Assembly (NCBI GenBank): GCA_963281155.1
Contig: CAUJLY010000003.1
Location: 4,340,001-4,404,000 of the forward strand
Direction of reading: 5' to 3'
From: Rhabditophanes sp. KR3021
Lineage: Eukaryota > Nematoda > Chromadorea > Rhabditida > Alloionematidae
DNA: 64,000 bases
Shown here: positions 24,769 to 36,997 of the stretch, one piece after another
Numbering within the stretch: the first letter of the stretch is position 1
How the letters are laid out: each line of letters begins with the position of its first letter
The notes under the pieces: generated by a model
Told to the model about the DNA's origin: nothing
The model's input: only the letters and a program-made list of their open reading frames with translations
Databases searched by the model: none
Program-made: the position numbers and the translations under genes

Positions 24769-24950
24769 GGACTAGTTACACCAAATGACGGAAAATGTCA
24801 TTTGAATGAGGATGGCTTCTATACTAAGAGTTCAGAACAAAACTACCCTTCAATTGCTTTTCTCCATAATTATGGCTTTTGTATGTTTCAAACGGTTGAA
24901 ACTGTTCGTGCTTGGTGCAACGCATCAGAAGGCCTTTACAGCTGAACCAG
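24769..24950 (+). pseudogene. Integrin beta subunit fragment (beta-I-like domain)
   Basis: The frame reads GLVTPNDGKCHLNEDGFYTK and NYPSIAFL. This corresponds to the integrin beta-I-like domain segment G-x-V-x-P-N-D-G-x-C-H-L...Y...YPSI, which carries the ADMIDAS-side loop. The reading then departs from the family and stops about 25 residues later. An AG acceptor-like site (CTTCCAG) precedes it. No other integrin exons are seen nearby, so it is most likely a gene fragment; a single exon of a gene spread over a larger region is less likely. Confidence 0.6.
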
Positions 24951-25978
24951 AAAATTACAATTATATGTATGCAGAACAGAGAAGTGTACGTGTTTCCGAA
25001 ATGTAGTCAATCCTTTTCTGTAGTCACTCTTGTACCCATTTCTTTTAGATCAGATTCATTGCTTCTGATAAATTGTTTATTCTTTCCTCATGTGCCATCC
25101 ATTTTTAAAATTGTTTTATAAAATTCGTATTTTAACAATAAATCGGCTCTCTTTCAGAATATGTATTAAATCGGTGGTGCAAGGAATACATTCTTTTCTC
25201 AAATCTAATTAACTTTCTAATAAAGCTGCTTCAACAAACTTCATCTAATAAAGTTATAAACTACATCAAATAAGTGTTTGAATCAATTGAAACTGAATAC
25301 ATTAACAGATCTTTTAAAGATTATTAAAAGATAACTCGATTAAGTCTAATATTCAAATCAAAGATTATTTAAATAGTTTATTATTTTATGTACATAACAC
25401 GATACTTTTTGCTTTTGTTTCAATAAAACATACATTTACAATATCGTTTAATTATTTTACTTTTTAACCTTTCTAAATATGTATTATACTCAGTCGAACG
25501 ATAACTTCTAAGATCAAGAAGTTATTAAGATACAATAACATAATTAGTACGATATTTAAGCCAATGTTTTTTTCAATCAAAAATAAACCATGCTGTTTAC
25601 CACCTAAAAACATTTTAAGCCAGCCTTTCCTATATAATGAACGCACTGGTATTTTCTAACAATGGGATATTTAACGCAGCAAGAAGAAATGAGTTCTTAG
25701 GCTTATGACCAAGATTTATTTATAATTATTTGAAATAACAGTTTCGTTATTTTGTATGATTTCAATAATTTGATTGGGAAATTCTTGTATATGAAATTTG
25801 CAATCTATAAATAGGATCTTGAGCCACAATGATGCCTAAACTCTTTAAATTTTAATTCAGAACTTTGACAAGCTTGAGGAGATTGTCTTTAAATCAGCCT
25901 CATGGTTTTTAACTAATTATGAACAAAAAGAACTAAAACAATTTATTAAAATAACAACATTTATTTGAATCAATCACA
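24951..25978. other. Non-coding stretch
   Basis: AT-rich, no open frame with coding character and no match to the intron element families that I can see. The 3' flank of the minus-strand TPR gene lies at its right end. Confidence 0.45.
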
Positions 25979-26875
25979 TTAGCTTCCCAACATAGATAAC
26001 AATGCGAGTAGTTCAGGACGATTTTGTCCGAAACGATCAACAAAGTCGACTAAGTTTTGTTTCGTGACATCGTCAAGCAACATCATATTCATATCAAAAG
26101 AAGTACCCAAAACTAATGAATATCCAATAAGCACATCCCCAAAGAAACTAGCTTGTCCTTCTGTTAGCGCTATTTTCTTCAAACCATTAATGGTATTGTC
26201 CAAGAAGGTGTTGTTTGCAAAATGTTGTGTTAACTTTACAAATTTAGAACTATCTGTAAACTGAATAACGTATTTGGTCCAATCTTCAATATTTTTGTTT
26301 AACATCCGGTAGTGCATTTGCATCTCTACCCCAGATGTTGCAAGGGTTTTGGTGAGATTCGGGATTAGATCAGAAGGAACTGAGGTGAAGTCTATTGTAT
26401 TACCTTTGACATTTTTTTCAGGCTTTTTCTGCATTATTTCAAGTTTATGTACCGATTGGGTGTCTTCAAGTTTAGCAGATGGAACAATCACGACAACTGA
26501 GTCTTTTTTGAAGCTTTCATCTGATGTTTTCTTGATTCCAAATTTCTCTGCAGCTTCCTCTGCTAAGATATGCATTTTCATGCCATGCAGTGCTGTTACA
26601 AGTCTAAACTGACTTTTAGCATGTTTCTCATCTAATGAAAGTGCCTTTTGAGCATCGACGTAAGCTAAATCAAAACTAAAACATTGGTCAATAACAATAT
26701 TAATTTGGTAATCTTACCTGTTTAGATTGATAAGTGTTTGCGCTCTATTTGAAATGGCAAGTAGATTGTTGCTATCCTTTGCCAACGATTCAGTATAGGC
26801 ATTTAAGGCATTGTAGTATTTCTTTTCTGCAAAATATTTGTTTCCTTGAAGACGCAAATTCTCAGACTCATCCAT
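25979..26875 (-). CDS. TPR-domain protein, possibly a co-chaperone
   Basis: Two exons, 26719-26875 and 25979-26675, with a 43-nt intron. The join AAC AG|T TTT restores the frame and the joined protein is 283 residues plus a stop. The N-terminus (MDESENLRLQGNKYFAEKKYYNALNAYTESL, then LAISNRAQTLINLNSF and AYVDAQKALSLDEKHAKSQFRL) is a classic three-repeat TPR domain with the carboxylate-clamp style N in GNKYF and N in SNRA. Such domains usually bind the EEVD tails of Hsp70 or Hsp90. The C-terminal ~150 residues are helical and not recognised. It might be a shortened UNC-45 or RPAP3 relative, but I cannot support either name. Confidence 0.75.
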
Positions 26876-28212
26876 TTTGTCAAGGTTTGTTTAATATATA
26901 GAATGTTAAATGTTTTTAAAATAAACTACGCGCTATACCAAACTTTGTTTTTACCATTTCGCTATGAGAAAGTGGTTGAACAAAAATTCAAACTTAAGAA
27001 GATGAAATATCAAATCCTTCTATTTTTTTAATACAAAAAAGGAAGCTGATAAATAATTCACTATTTGAACATAAAACAAACATTTATCTATTTCATTTGT
27101 GGTTCGTTTTAGAGTTATCAAAATGCCAAAAGGTGCAATGGACTTTATTTTTATTCGTAACTTAAAGATATTTAAGATTTCCAATAACGTGTCTCAGTTT
27201 CTATTTCATTCAAAAGAAACATTTAGTATGTCCATTCATATAATATTTTATAACAATATGGTTAAATGGTGTTTTCAGTAGACTACAATTGCACATTCTG
27301 CAAGACATCCTATGCTTGATATTGCACCCGACACGATTTAAATGATTTCATATTTGTAAATTTGTTCTCCACTTGTTGAATTTACATCATCAAGCAATTC
27401 ATTTTTTCTATCACTAATGAAGCTTTTCTCATTCGAGTTGTATTTCAAAGCCAATTCTTTGTCACTATGACCGAAAATTGGCAAGCAACCTCCAATTCTT
27501 TTAAACTATTCTCTTTGAAAATACCAGTTTATCCCTGTTAGCTTCAACTAACTTATATTATGCTGTAATATATTCATCAACATTAAAAATGGTATCTTCT
27601 TTATACCTCTTGAGTTGTTCAATTAATTTTTCTGTCATGTTTAATCCTGAAATTAAGTATCTATATTAATAGATAGTGAGAATAGATTAAAAAGTGACGG
27701 AAAATAGTTGTAAGTTGTACAAGAATAATTGTTTGGAACGGATAAATGCATTAAATTCAAAGTTATTTATACAACAAATATAATTTTATTACCTTTCTGT
27801 CAAGTGGTATATTAGCGATAAGAAGTCAATAGATGTGAAAATGAATCATATCACTATATTACCATGCATATCAAATATTTTAAAATGTATTACTTTCCGG
27901 TATGATATTATAGACCACATTATATTGTTGTATGCATGGAAAAGATTTAAAAGCATTTAGATGGCAAGGAGTTTTTTTATCAATTTGCTTTGTTAAGTTA
28001 TGTAAATAAGCAATTAAACAGTTGTCTCAATCTTGAGATTGAATACAATATTTATTTTTACTGAGATCTTGTTATGTCCATAGATAGAATCTTTCTTTAA
28101 ATTTCAATACCTCACCTCTATTAACACTTTGTAAAACATCCGTTCGGGACAAAAGACGATTCCCCACATTCGAAATATATTCATCAAAAACATAAATACT
28201 TTCATTTCTAAA
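26876..28212. other. Intergenic with decayed minus-strand coding remnant
   Basis: Between about 27285 and 27640 the minus strand reads MTEKLIEQLKRYKEDTIFNV, then after frame breaks GGCLPIFGHSDKELALKYN and ISDRKNELLDDVNSTSGE. This has coding-like composition with several stops, so it is probably an old gene or element remnant of unknown family. The rest (27641-28212) shows nothing. Confidence 0.35.
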
Positions 28213-30169
28213 ATGAATTCAGACTTTAGGTTACAAGATTATGCCAGACACAATATTCGTGAAGGTATACGTGGACGATCAGACGATTTAATTGTGGTTA
28301 TTCCGGGTCAAAGCTTAAATTTAGATAGTGGCGATATTAGGTTTGTTTCTTTCAATATATTTTTAAATACTAAATTATTTTTCAGAGGCAGTGGTATTAT
28401 TGAGGTCAAAGGGGATCCAGTAAGCACAGTGTGTGGAACACTCAACAAAGTTAACAAATTAGTCAAGGTTGCCGCTTACGGTGGTGTTTATCAGTAAGTT
28501 TATTGAAATAATGCAGTACAATTATTGATATTGGACGCCTGTACCGTAGAGTTCTTTCAAAACTTCACTCCCTTTTAACCCAGTACTCCATCTCTTTAAA
28601 ACACTTTTCAATATAATTGTCATATCCTTGCTTCTTGAAAAGGAGATTCTAATGAGACGGAGATTATTTTCTAGCCAATATTAATTTTCCTTTTTGTCAT
28701 AGCTTTCCACCAATAATGAGATCAAATGGTAAGGGCATAGAACGTCCAACCAAACCAGGATATTGTTTCCCTCCATTTAATTTGAATTCTTCCAAAATAG
28801 TCTTGCACCATCATGTTGATATCTTGGCACAGTTAGAACATCCAGTTCCGCAATGCGTTCTGTTAGCGACTCTAGCTACGTAGTTTTCTTACATTTTTTG
28901 TTAGAGCAAATAAAACAAGCATTAATATAAGAGGAAGTTGAGCAAAGGTTATTAACATAAGATAAAATAAAACTTACTGGCAACAAGATGTTTATTGTCA
29001 AAACAAATTTTTTAATTATGTTCATGTGCTCAAAGATCTGGTCAGACATTTTGCAGCCATCAGTTGCATATTTGAAATCACTTCCCGACATAGAACTTCC
29101 GTCTGCTAATTTGAGGATTGGAAGACCTTTTAGTGGCAAATGCTTTTTTATATCAGTGAAATCATTCTTTATTTGAGTCTTTTCTTCAAACCAAATTTAG
29201 CAGGTGATTCCTTCAAAGATAGTTAGTATTAATTGAAGATCTTTTGACCATGTTTTTCTGCCAAAAATTGTAAATGATCTAATTGTATTTTGGACTCCTT
29301 GTATACTAGAGTTGATGGTGAACACACCCTCTAAATTTCGCTATAAGACCTTTTAAAATCATCCTTAAATTGGAGAAAATTACTAGTTTAATTTTGCTAA
29401 ATCGTTATTTTTGATCTAACGCATGGGACTCAAAGATGTATTGTCTTAAAATTTACATAAAAATTCATTATTTATTTACGTTTAATAATTATGGAATTGT
29501 TTTAGTGGTGAAATTGGGGACATCATCGTTGGTCGTGTCATTGAAGTCCAGCAAAAGAGATGGAAACTTGACATCTCTTCAAGGCAAGATGCTACTTTAA
29601 ACTTCATCAACTTCCAATTGCCAGGTGGAAAAAATCAAAGAAGAGGCATAAACGAGGAGATGGCTTTACAAAACTTACTTGTGCGTGGTGATTTGGTGTC
29701 AGGGGAAGTTCAGAATATCGCCCAAGATGGAACCATTCTGATGCAGACTAGATCAAGCAAATATGGCAAATTGGGTAAAGGAGTTCTTGTAAAAGTTCCT
29801 TTCTATCTGATCAGGAGATCAAAGTCACATCAATTCAAGCATTCCAAAGGAGTCTCCTTCGTTTTTGGATGTAATGGCTGGGTATGGGTTTACCCTGCTG
29901 ATCCTAAGTCAGATTTAGCAATTGGGTGGTCTACAGATGCCCAATGTCATATTCCAAAGGAATTAATGGTTGAGACTATCCGTTTTGCCAATTGTATCAA
30001 AATCTTAGCTGCCTACCATTTAGATATCAATGATTGGACTGTATCAAAAACTTATGAAGTATCAGAAATGCACGATTTAAGAAATATTTCACTCCCACAA
30101 ACAATGCATGCTATTGCAACTCAAGTTTTGAACGAAATGAAGAATGCTGGCATGTTTGAAAGTAATTAA
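28213..30169 (+). CDS. EXOSC2: Exosome complex subunit RRP4
   Basis: Exons 28213-28340, 28386-28493, 29506-30169 join to exactly 300 codons, the usual length. RRP4 is one of the three S1/KH cap proteins of the RNA exosome, guiding RNA into the 3'-5' decay and processing complex in nucleus and cytoplasm. Visible: VVIPGQ followed by the N-terminal barrel with GSGIIEV, the S1 domain (YHGEIGDIIVGRVIEV, then KRWKLDISSRQDATL), RRGINEEMALQNLLVRGDLV, and the KH part with the GCNGWVWV segment. Intron 1 is a plain 45-nt intron. Intron 2, inside the S1 domain between CA and T of a histidine codon, is a 1012-nt family A element. Confidence 0.93.
28494..29505 (-). mobile_element. EXOSC2 intron 2, family A element with Vsr-like nuclease
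   Basis: The first ~210 bases are nearly identical to LRRK intron 1, starting at the GTAAG donor. Minus strand, in order: a promoter block (29284-29372), an N-terminal part with LPLKGLPILKLADGSSM, a zinc-ribbon-like NRTHCGTGCSNCAK, WCKTILEEFKLNGGKQYPGL, a strand PFDLIIGG, YDKK, then NNLRLIRISFSRSKDM and ILKSVLKRWSTGLKG. The ribbon, FD-strand, D..K and LIRI order is that of Vsr/EDxHD-type PD-(D/E)XK endonucleases. Several stops, and an apparent deletion at the E-D-G segment, make this copy non-functional. AATAAA for the antisense gene sits beside the host donor. Confidence 0.82.
29284..29372 (-). promoter_or_regulatory. Family A antisense promoter block, EXOSC2 copy
   Basis: On the minus strand it holds a GGTGTGTTCACCATC motif followed by a CTAGTATACAAGG TATA-like box, mirrored in neurabin introns 1 and 3 with the same spacing. 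Confidence 0.6.
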
Positions 30170-30566
30170 ATTTATATATTGTTATATGTTGTTTCTTTTA
30201 ATTAAAATTTTTTGTAATTACATTCTTATAGTATCACTGTTTTTGGTTGGACAACATACATCCTTTAATATAAATACATCTATGTTACACAGGGATAAAA
30301 CCATAGGTCGATTTACAATGTTTATTTACACGGAATAAACCTAGACAATAAATACATATAATATATAAACAATAATAAATATCAATTACCTTACCAACTG
30401 TCTTTAGTTACCACAGCTTCTTGGGGTTATGTTACATAATAATTGGTTTGTTAAATCACAACTTCTTAGCTCATCAGAAAGGTGAGCTATTTATAGGGTA
30501 GAATGCCATCGATCCCAGGCTACACTCAAAAAGACATCTTCCAAGTCATTTAATCCTACCGTAATC
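30170..30566. other. Intergenic, EXOSC2 to unknown gene
   Basis: 3' flank of EXOSC2 and 5' flank of the next gene. A TATTTATAGGG TATA-like string at about 30489-30499 is a possible promoter element for the 30567 gene. Confidence 0.4.
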
Positions 30567-32195
30567 ATGCAGTATACACGTTTTCAACAATATTATTCCG
30601 ATAAAAGAAATGCTCCTTTCGTTAGGCAAATTCCTAGCCTTGGTATTTTCTACGACAGTTTTGTGGAAGCCGAAGAATCTGTGGCTGGTTTGGCTGCTCA
30701 TTTAAATTCAAAGACAATTGAATTGCAAACATGGAAAGTTAGAATGTTTCAATTTGTTCATCATACCAGATTTACAGGCAATGTCATCGAGGTGGAGAGA
30801 CCAAGTATTGCAAGACTCATTATAAGATATAGATATTTTGGCTATGGTGAACAATTTAATAGAAAAATAGCTTTGCAAGATTGCAGTTTAGAACCTAATT
30901 GCCACGCATTTTTTGTTACAAGGGAAGAATCAATAAAGTTCCTGCAAAAACTGTTAAATAAAAAATGCTATCTTAGAGAACTGTACCTTGAAACTGGTGC
31001 TCATCTAAAGCCTCATCCACCTCCAAAGATAATCAGTTACCAGAAAACTCTAGAACAAGAAGCATATTTGTATGATTTTGTTGGTGGCCTCCAGTCGAAG
31101 AAAATCAAGACTTTTACTGGGCTAAATTTGGGACTTCTCTTAAGATTTTTCAAATTGACTGCTTCAGATGAAGGGCAAATATTAAAGAATTTTCCGGCTG
31201 TCACTCAATTGACTTTTGACTTCACCATTGAAAAAAATGAAACCTTTATTTCCATCTCAGAAATTATTATGCTCTGCAATATACTTGAGCGACAAAAAGT
31301 GAAAAAGATCGTCTTTGTAGATAGGGTTGACGAAAGTATTTATGAGAACGACATTATTAACTCATCAAATTACAAATCTCTACTATCATTGATTGCACGC
31401 TTCAAAGGAATGGAGATTGACGTTGGGATGATTATTACCAAAGCTTACTTTCCTTTGAACAGATTTATCAAATCACACCCAAGAATTTTAAACTTTTCTT
31501 GCTTGCAAGACGATAACAAAGATTCAACTAGTAATTCTTTGTGGTTAGGAATGCATGATGAAGATTTGGATGATCTAGTTGAACTTACTATGAACCCACT
31601 TGCTCCCATTGGTAATATTCGCGAAAGTGTAGCCAAAAAGATTAGGATTTGCAAAAAGCTAGAAACCATGTGCTTTAATTTCCGTGGCTTGAAGAATGAC
31701 AAGGATAATATTGATGCAGCAATGTGGCTTTTATATGCTATTCATCCTCCAAATCTCAAGCGTCTTAACCTTAATTCCTACCTATCTTTTGATTCCAATT
31801 TTACCACGGCCTTAGGAATCAAATACAGAAATATCGAAGCTTTCAACTTTGGTTACGATAAAGTTTATACACCTGGAGCTCGATACAATAGTTTCACTGC
31901 TTTTGCCAACTTGAAAGTTTTGTTCACACAATGCCGTGGTCTAGAAAACTACGATTTGCCTCAAACCTTAAGAGTGGTTCGTTTATTTTGCCGCCTCAAA
32001 TCAACTAAGGAGAAGGAAGAAGAACACGCTTCCATTAAATCTACCTGTTTATGTCAAAAATCAACTATGGAAGGATTTATTTACAAAGTTAATATTCACA
32101 TAGATGATTACAAAATTGGGAGAGTCTTGTTTAAAGATATTAAGGATTTTGAAATGTATTTAGATGCGTTAAGATACTTTAATTTGAAGATGTAA
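30567..32195 (+). CDS. Uncharacterised 542-residue protein, LRR/F-box-like layout
   Basis: A single long open frame starting MQYTRFQQYYSDKRNAPF. I do not recognise the family. The C-terminal half has spaced leucine/isoleucine patterns (LKRLNLNSYLSF, IEAFNFGYDKV, LKVLFTQCRGLENYDLPQTL) like the irregular leucine-rich repeats of F-box or similar scaffold proteins. The N-terminal ~100 residues are rich in aromatic residues. No signal peptide or membrane span is evident. Codon use and the lack of stops over 1.6 kb support a real gene. It may belong to a lineage-specific family. Confidence 0.75.
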   Translation: MQYTRFQQYYSDKRNAPFVRQIPSLGIFYDSFVEAEESVAGLAAHLNSKTIELQTWKVRMFQFVHHTRFTGNVIEVERPSIARLIIRYRYFGYGEQFNRKIALQDCSLEPNCHAFFVTREESIKFLQKLLNKKCYLRELYLETGAHLKPHPPPKIISYQKTLEQEAYLYDFVGGLQSKKIKTFTGLNLGLLLRFFKLTASDEGQILKNFPAVTQLTFDFTIEKNETFISISEIIMLCNILERQKVKKIVFVDRVDESIYENDIINSSNYKSLLSLIARFKGMEIDVGMIITKAYFPLNRFIKSHPRILNFSCLQDDNKDSTSNSLWLGMHDEDLDDLVELTMNPLAPIGNIRESVAKKIRICKKLETMCFNFRGLKNDKDNIDAAMWLLYAIHPPNLKRLNLNSYLSFDSNFTTALGIKYRNIEAFNFGYDKVYTPGARYNSFTAFANLKVLFTQCRGLENYDLPQTLRVVRLFCRLKSTKEKEEEHASIKSTCLCQKSTMEGFIYKVNIHIDDYKIGRVLFKDIKDFEMYLDALRYFNLKM

Positions 32196-32387
32196 ATTTT
32201 AGAAAGGCTTGCAATACCTTCAATGAGTTTTTAATCTCTTTTTTAATTTGATTAAGTAATCTGTCTTTGGTATGTTAACTATGATTACTTTTTTAAATAA
32301 AATACATATTATAAACAAAAAATATTTGTATTAACTATTAAAATAACTATGATCACTAACAATGAACGACACACTTTATTTTGACCC

Positions 32388-32960
32388 TCATTCCCTTGGT
32401 GGTGGGATAGGATAACTTTTTGGAACCGATTTCCATTCCTTTTCAGTACGTTTATATATCATCTGACGAGTGAAATGTCCAACCTTTTGATTATCTTTCA
32501 AGTCTTGGACTGATTGACGTTGTGCAGGTGGTTTCAGAATATCTTCTAAATTACATTCAAAGGAAGGTGTTTCCAAGATCTTTGTGTTCACGAAGTGAAC
32601 ATGAAGTAAATCCAAATCATTGACCAAGATACTCAATGCTTTACGTTGTGTCTCAATTGGCATATATGATTTCATGAAGAAGTAACTATGCAATAAATAG
32701 AAGGTAAATTGAATATGTATGTTTAACTTACTTAGATGAATAAACAGGCTCCTTTGTTTGTCTTGACAATCTTTTGTATGGCAAGTCACGGACTCCCAAG
32801 CTTTTCATTTCCGTAATGACTGCTCCGTTATCCAATAATAATGTTGCACTTCTGTGAAGAGCTTTGTACAAATCAGGCTAAAGACCATATTTAATTAAAT
32901 TACTTTGATACTTACCTTTGCCAAATTTCTTGCAATCAACGTAACTTCATATAATGGCAT
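32388..32960 (-). CDS. MRPS6: Mitochondrial small ribosomal subunit protein bS6m
   Basis: Exons 32916-32960, 32732-32877 and 32388-32685, with introns of 38 and 46 nt, join to 163 codons. It is the mitochondrial counterpart of bacterial ribosomal protein S6. The start MPLYEVTLIARNLAKPDLY, the segment LLLDNGAVITEMKSLGVRDL-PY (the bS6 'G-G-x-x-x-x-x-x-x-LG-R-x-L-PY' region), YFFMKSYMP and the strand HVHFVNTKIL follow the bS6 fold order. The C-terminal ~60 residues are the usual mitochondrial extension. The start is 192 bp from the divergent PSMA7 start. Confidence 0.9.
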
Positions 32961-33967
<1,007 letters not shown>

Positions 33968-34889
33968 TTTCGGTGAAGCATTTTCTCATGTAAAATGTTT
34001 AATGTATGACTTTTAAACTATAATTATTTAAAAAATAAAATTTTTTACACATGTGCATATTTAGCATTAAAAATGGCAATAACTTTGTCTTACATTTTTA
34101 TTATTAATAATGATTACATATTCGTTCTTGACTTTTTCTGGTTCTTCTAACTTTGATTCGTAAATTATACTTCAAAACTGCAATCATTTTTAACCTGACA
34201 TTCGAATGTATGGCTCAAATTCTGAAAATATAGTGCTTCTCTTTCAAATCGGCAGCTTCAGAAAAACTAAAAATCAAAGGCAATTACTTTTATAATCTCA
34301 CGTTTGGTAACTGCAAAACTTTGTTTATAGACATTATTCTCATGCCAAAGGTAAAGTAAATGAGACTTTATGTTATTGTACTGAACATATATATGTAAAA
34401 TTAACCATCTCATTATTAAGATACATCTAAAGACCTCATTATAACAACTTTGTAGCTATGAATGGGACAATTTTTTGATCATGTGTAAATATAAAGCATA
34501 TTTTTAAATTGCAATAGTCTCGGATTTTTATTAACTATTTAATTGTGTTCAATTCTCACTTAATATATTTGTGTTCTCCAACTTAATTTTAAACGTACTT
34601 TACATAACTAGCATTGCTACATATCTATTTAAAAGACCATCAATATTCATTTATAATTTACGGTGATTAAATATTTTATCTTGTTTTATTTGAGTTGTCA
34701 AAGAAATGTCTGTGTTGGTAAGCAACTTCTGAATTAATTCAAATGGAGTACTGTCATAAAGCCATCGTTGCATCTCCAGTATTGTAAAAAGAAAAAGGTA
34801 TCCTTATCGATCCCTAGTTCGCTGCTTCTTCTGGATGGCAAGAATAAGAAACTAAATCAACAAATGTGAAAATAATTCTTAAATTTACT
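33968..34889. other. Intergenic, PSMA7 3' flank
   Basis: AT-rich. An AAATAAAATTTTTT polyadenylation-like string lies about 65 bases after the PSMA7 stop. Otherwise only short, broken frames are present, which near 34700-34890 may be the decayed start of the USP remnant that follows. Confidence 0.45.
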
Positions 34890-35360
34890 TTGAAACAACC
34901 AGCTTCATATTTCGTGTGAGAACTGTTTCAAAACTTTATCAGAAAAAGTCACATATGAAAGAATTGCACCCAAACGAAAACATTAGGCAATCAAGAAATT
35001 TAATGATATTCCACGACAATTAGTCATCAATGTGAAGCGAGGAGATTCTATGGCTAAACAAAAGTTTGATTTTTATATGGAAATTAACTTAAAAGAATTT
35101 GTTGGCAAGGGCAACAAATCTCAAAAACTCAGTTTAAGTTCTGTAATTGTTGAAGGCGATAATTTGAATTAGAAAATATTTGTTAGAGATTTGGAATCAG
35201 CATTCCCTCTCTTCTTTTACGAGGATGATGGAGATTTTAAAGCTGCAACAGCCCGACGAATATTTCATTATATTGAAGAAGAATCTGTTCAAATTCAACG
35301 ATTCTGTTGTTGATAACGCAGAGGGTATTAATGATATTAGTTATTCACAGGTTATATGAA
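34890..35360 (+). pseudogene. Ubiquitin-specific protease remnant (USP C-terminal catalytic part)
   Basis: Plus-strand frame with stops: CENCFKTLSEKVTYERIA, then KKFNDIPRQLVINVKRG, FDFYMEINLKEFV, and after a stop FFYEDDGDF. The C-x-x-C pair and the D-I-P-x-x-L-V-I-x-V-K-R strand followed by a helix start (INLKEFV) match the palm/fingers part of USP-type deubiquitinases. In-frame stops (before KIFVRD, among others) and no upstream cysteine box make it a decayed, probably retrocopied, fragment. Confidence 0.55.
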
Positions 35361-36052
35361 CAATGTTATCTAATGAACACAGATTAAAAGAATTTAATGA
35401 AATCAAATCAAAATTGTCTGTCCAAGAAAAATTGAGAACGTAAAAACTGAGAAAATTCATCCCAAGAAACATCCATCATGATTATCCAACTTAAAATGAA
35501 AGCATATATCAATTTTAATTATTGCTAAAATGTCTTCACATAACCATTAGTCTGTTATCCATATATTTAAACAAATATTGTGTTATATTCTAATCATTTG
35601 AATTATTTCTTCTTTTTATGTAATCTAATAAATATAATTCACTATTGTCTCCTTCAATCATTTTTTGAAATGACATCATAAGATTTGTATATTTTTTGGA
35701 TTGCCGCATTATTAAAATATTTAAAGAATTCTAGGAAACTTCTATTAATATATTACGTATTCGAAGAATTCTAATAATTATCAATACATTTATAAAATAT
35801 TAGGATCTGATTGTAGTCAATTTAATAAGTATTTTTTTATTTTTTGATAATTCAGGAAATATTAAAATAATGTCCAATTGATAAGAAACTAGGTGTATTA
35901 TTTTTAAAATACTGATTAACAGAGGTCAGAAATATGACTTTGATGATAATTATTTAATTAACGACCGGTAGTCTATAAAAATTAAAGATCATTCATAAGA
36001 TAAGTAAATTGTACATAAGGAACTTGGGAATGAATTATATCAATCTGTTAAC
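35361..36052. other. Intergenic ahead of trypsin-like gene
   Basis: Very AT-rich with no coding signal. The last ~100 bases (AGTCTATAAAAATTAAAG at about 35970) include a TATA-like box about 75 bp before the protease start. Confidence 0.45.
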
Positions 36053-36997
36053 ATGAATACTTTGCAATTTTTCATAGTAGCTGTGCTTATTTCGGTCGCA
36101 ATTTGTGCATCAACATGTGGACAAACACCAGTCAAGCCAACTATTGACAAATCTGAGGAAAAGATCGTTGGAGGTCATTTTGCTACACCATATTCTTGGC
36201 CATGGCAAGTCGTATTCTGTACGGCTGGCTGGTTTTCAACTTGTTCTCTCGAATGCGGAGGTACCATTATTGCTCCAGGTATGTACCAACTAAACGTTAT
36301 TAAATTACATGTTAAGGGTTCGTGATGACGGCCGGACATTGTGTTTATGGGTCAACTAATGCGCCTAAAACATTCCGTGTCAAAACTGGTGTCTTTGATG
36401 AAGCTACTCAAAATGAAAATGGAGAAGTTATTCATAGAATTAAAGCCATTCATTTGCATCCTAAATATATTCCAGATCCAGATCCCGTTTGGGACATTGC
36501 TATTCTTGAGCTTGAAGATACTATTACATTTAATGATCATGTCCAACCAGTTTGCTTACCAACTCATGATAGTGATGTTGTTGTTGATCCTAATAGTGCA
36601 TGGGTGACTGGTATGTTATTACATTTAAGTATTTAGTTGTATATTTTTAGGGTGGGGGACCACGACCGAAAATGGAAATATTTCGAAGAAATTAAGACAA
36701 GTTAAAGTTCCATTTGTAAATGCCACTCAGTGTGATAGTGAATATCCCCATGAATTGCAAGATAATGTCATGATTTGTGCAGGCAAAAGAGGAATCGATA
36801 CATGCCAAGGAGACTCAGGCGGTCCTTTAGTTGTTCAATCTAAATCTGGAGCCTGGTTCCAATACGGGATCACCTCGTTTGGGTCCGGATGTGCCGAATA
36901 CCGCCACCCCGGTATTTACTCTAGAGTAACAGCTTATTGCGACTTCATTAAAACGACAACCAATGGAAATGTCACTTGCACTGATCCATCTAATTAA
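36053..36997 (+). CDS. Secreted trypsin-like serine protease
   Basis: Exons 36053-36278, 36317-36610 and 36651-36997 (introns 38 and 40 nt) join to 289 codons. It starts with a signal peptide (MNTLQFFIVAVLISVAIC), then a short propeptide and the activation site KIVGG. The S1 triad is complete: His in TAGHC, Asp in DIAILEL, Ser in GDSGGP. The base of the specificity pocket is Asp (DTCQGDSGG), predicting cleavage after Lys/Arg. The paired cysteines typical of the fold and the C-terminal PGIYSRVTAYCDFI are present. As a secreted single-domain enzyme it may serve digestion, host interaction or defence. Confidence 0.93.

Noticed and set aside
23303..24950. A gene joining the 23303 exon to the integrin-like fragment
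   Set aside because: Donor and acceptor phases do not match; the joined frame stops immediately.
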